From contig JBGOUJ010000115.1 in assembly GCA_041477005.1 (NCBI GenBank), positions 1 to 15,255 of the forward strand: a DNA stretch of 15,255 bases. Direction: 5' to 3'. The position numbers and the translations under genes are program-made. Within the stretch, counting starts at the first letter, position 1; every line of letters begins with the position of its first letter. This document shows, in pieces, positions 14,200-15,255 of this stretch. This DNA comes from JBGOUJ01 sp041477005. GTDB lineage: Bacteria; Acidobacteriota; Terriglobia; Bryobacterales; JACQDG01. The notes beneath the pieces were generated by a model that searched no databases, was not told the DNA's origin, and was given only the letters and a program-made list of their open reading frames with translations.

Positions 14200-14994
14200 T
14201 CATTCCATCAGCCTTTCCAGAAACGCTTCCTGGTCGGCGGTGGGGGCGTCGGGGACCCGGTCGAGGAACTGGCGCACGCGTGGGCTAATGGAAGCTCGGA
14301 TCTCCTCGGCGGCGCCGATGGCCGCAATGCGGCCCTTATCCACCACCGCGATGCGGTCGGCGATCAGGAAAGCGCTGGCCAGCTCGTGAGTCACCACTAC
14401 GATCGACATGTTGGCGAAGGCGCGCTTCAGCTCCAGGATCAGTGCGTCTATGCCGGCGGCGATGATGGGATCCAGACCCGCCGAGGGCTCGTCGAAAAGC
14501 AGAATCTCCGGGTCCATGGCCAGAGCGCGGGCCACGCCGGCGCGTTTTTTCATGCCGCCGGAGAGCTGGGAAGGGAAGTAATCTTCGGCCTGGGCCAGGC
14601 CGACCTGCTCCAGCTTGATGCGCGTCATCAACTTGATGGTGGATTCGGCGAGTTTCGTGTGCTCCCGCAGGGGCAAAGCCACGTTGTCGCCGATGGTCAT
14701 GGAGTTGAACAGGGCCGATCCCTGGAACGAAAGACCCATCGACTTGCGAACCTCGTTGAGATCGCGCTCCGAGCACCTGGTGATGTCCACGCCCTTGATG
14801 ATGACCGTGCCCGATCGTGGCCGCTCCAGCCCCACCAGGTGGCGCAGCAGGGTGCTCTTGCCCGAGCCGCTGCCTCCCAGAATGACCATGGTCTCGCCGG
14901 CCATCACGTCCAGGCTCACGCCGTATAGAATAGTGCGCGAGCCGTACCCGGCGACCAGGTCACGAACTTCGATCATTTTGGGGCGATCGGGCAT
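14200..14994 (-). CDS. mlaF: MlaF-family lipid ABC transporter ATPase
   Basis: The 264-residue ATPase would energise a Mla-type phospholipid transporter from the cytoplasmic face of the inner membrane. Walker A is GGSGSGKST with K46; the Q-loop is in LSFQGSALFNSMTIGDNVALPL, a stretch typical of MlaF; the signature is QLSGGMKKRAGVARAL; Walker B is LLFDEPSAGLDP; and the switch histidine is in VVVTHEL. ATG 14994 has an AGG about eight bases upstream; an internal ATG at 14976 (MIEVRDL) has no such site. Transcription towards mlaD suggests one operon in spite of the 101-bp repeat-filled gap. The permease MlaE is not found in the window; it may lie beyond the right edge, past the tandem repeat array. 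Confidence 0.93.
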   Translation of the reverse strand: MPDRPKMIEVRDLVAGYGSRTILYGVSLDVMAGETMVILGGSGSGKSTLLRHLVGLERPRSGTVIIKGVDITRCSERDLNEVRKSMGLSFQGSALFNSMTIGDNVALPLREHTKLAESTIKLMTRIKLEQVGLAQAEDYFPSQLSGGMKKRAGVARALAMDPEILLFDEPSAGLDPIIAAGIDALILELKRAFANMSIVVVTHELASAFLIADRIAVVDKGRIAAIGAAEEIRASISPRVRQFLDRVPDAPTADQEAFLERLME

Positions 14995-15255
14995 CTGTGA
15001 CCTGTCGTCAGCCGTCGGAGAGGCAGCCGTCAGCCGTCAGCCGTCAGCCATCAGCCATCAGCCATCAGCCATCAGCCAGCAGCCAGCAGCCAGCAGCCAG
15101 CAGCCAGCAGCCAGCAGCCATCAGCCATCAGCCGTCAGCTTATCAGCTTTCAGCCATCGCACGTCAGTGTCGGCCTTCAGTCATCGGCCTTCAGTCATTC
15201 GCCGTCAGCAAGCGGCTTTTAGCCTCTGAATGAATGATGTTAGCATCCGCTTGAC
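14995..15255. other. Gene-free right end occupied by repeats
   Basis: Apart from the heptamer array and its decaying flank, no gene is visible. Reading the minus strand in from the edge, two frames stay open for 16-20 codons before a stop, so the 3' end of an mlaE permease or another gene could just enter the window, but the residues are too few to recognise. Confidence 0.5.
15024..15135. repeat. 16-copy 7-bp tandem repeat with nested variants
   Basis: Sixteen uninterrupted heptamers occupy exactly 112 bp. In order they are three CAGCCGT, four CAGCCAT, six CAGCCAG, two CAGCCAT and one CAGCCGT, so the newest variant block sits in the middle. Degenerate copies continue to about 15220, including CGGCCTT and CAGTCAT alternating twice. 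A period of seven leaves different frames open, which explains the spurious Gln/Pro/Ser-rich open frames here. The array lies upstream of mlaF. Confidence 0.92.

Noticed and set aside
15024..15220. CRISPR-like array, or a Gln/Pro/Ser-rich protein, at the right end
   Set aside because: Units are 7 bp with no spacers. The open frames are a by-product of a period of seven that lacks stop codons in some frames.

Overview
The window is a GC-rich bacterial chromosome segment, most likely from an acidobacterium of the Solibacter/Bryobacter type. The evidence is a large Oar-like TonB-dependent receptor with an N-terminal carboxypeptidase-regulatory-like domain, a DUF4159 protein, a broken remnant of the Solibacter-type C-terminal domain TIGR03437, and abundant short tandem and inverted repeats between genes. 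No tRNA, rRNA, CRISPR array, phage gene or transposase was seen. Taxonomy is inferred from gene families only.

Layout. Bases 34-873 (+) encode an exported or membrane-anchored DUF4159 protein. A one-armed copy of a dispersed repeat follows, then a ferredoxin/metallo-beta-lactamase fold fusion (953-1825, +). Convergent to it is a FabG-like short-chain dehydrogenase (1841-2656, -), and divergent from that a small coiled-coil protein (2757-3098, +), whose 3' end overlaps aguA. The translationally coupled pair aguB-aguA (5096 to 3073, -) encodes the two-step agmatine-to-putrescine route. Divergent from aguB is a fatty-acyl-CoA synthetase (5142-6788, +). An inverted repeat and a clear sigma-70-type promoter then lead into the TonB-dependent receptor (6961-10440, +). 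About 400 bp without an intact gene follow, holding the frameshifted TIGR03437 remnant and possible RNA structure.

The right third is on the minus strand: mlaF (14994-14200), mlaD (14098-13130), a short DUF4118 histidine kinase (13005-11554) and its OmpR/KdpE-type response regulator (11557-10847). mlaF and mlaD form part of a lipid ABC transporter; the permease MlaE is not inside the window. A 16-copy 7-bp tandem repeat lies upstream of mlaF, and a long inverted repeat fills the mlaF-mlaD gap.

Most genes are ordinary housekeeping or accessory metabolism, and I do not see a clearly new multi-gene system. The best leads are at DNA level: an in-frame 10 x 12 bp minisatellite inside aguB; a dispersed element built of 8-bp TGATT-containing units ending in AACCC; the nested 7-bp array; the decayed TIGR03437 domain; an operator-like palindrome around the receptor's -35 box; overlapping divergent promoters between aguB and the acyl-CoA synthetase; and a recurring TAnAATC -10 motif placed so close to several start codons that leaderless mRNAs are likely.
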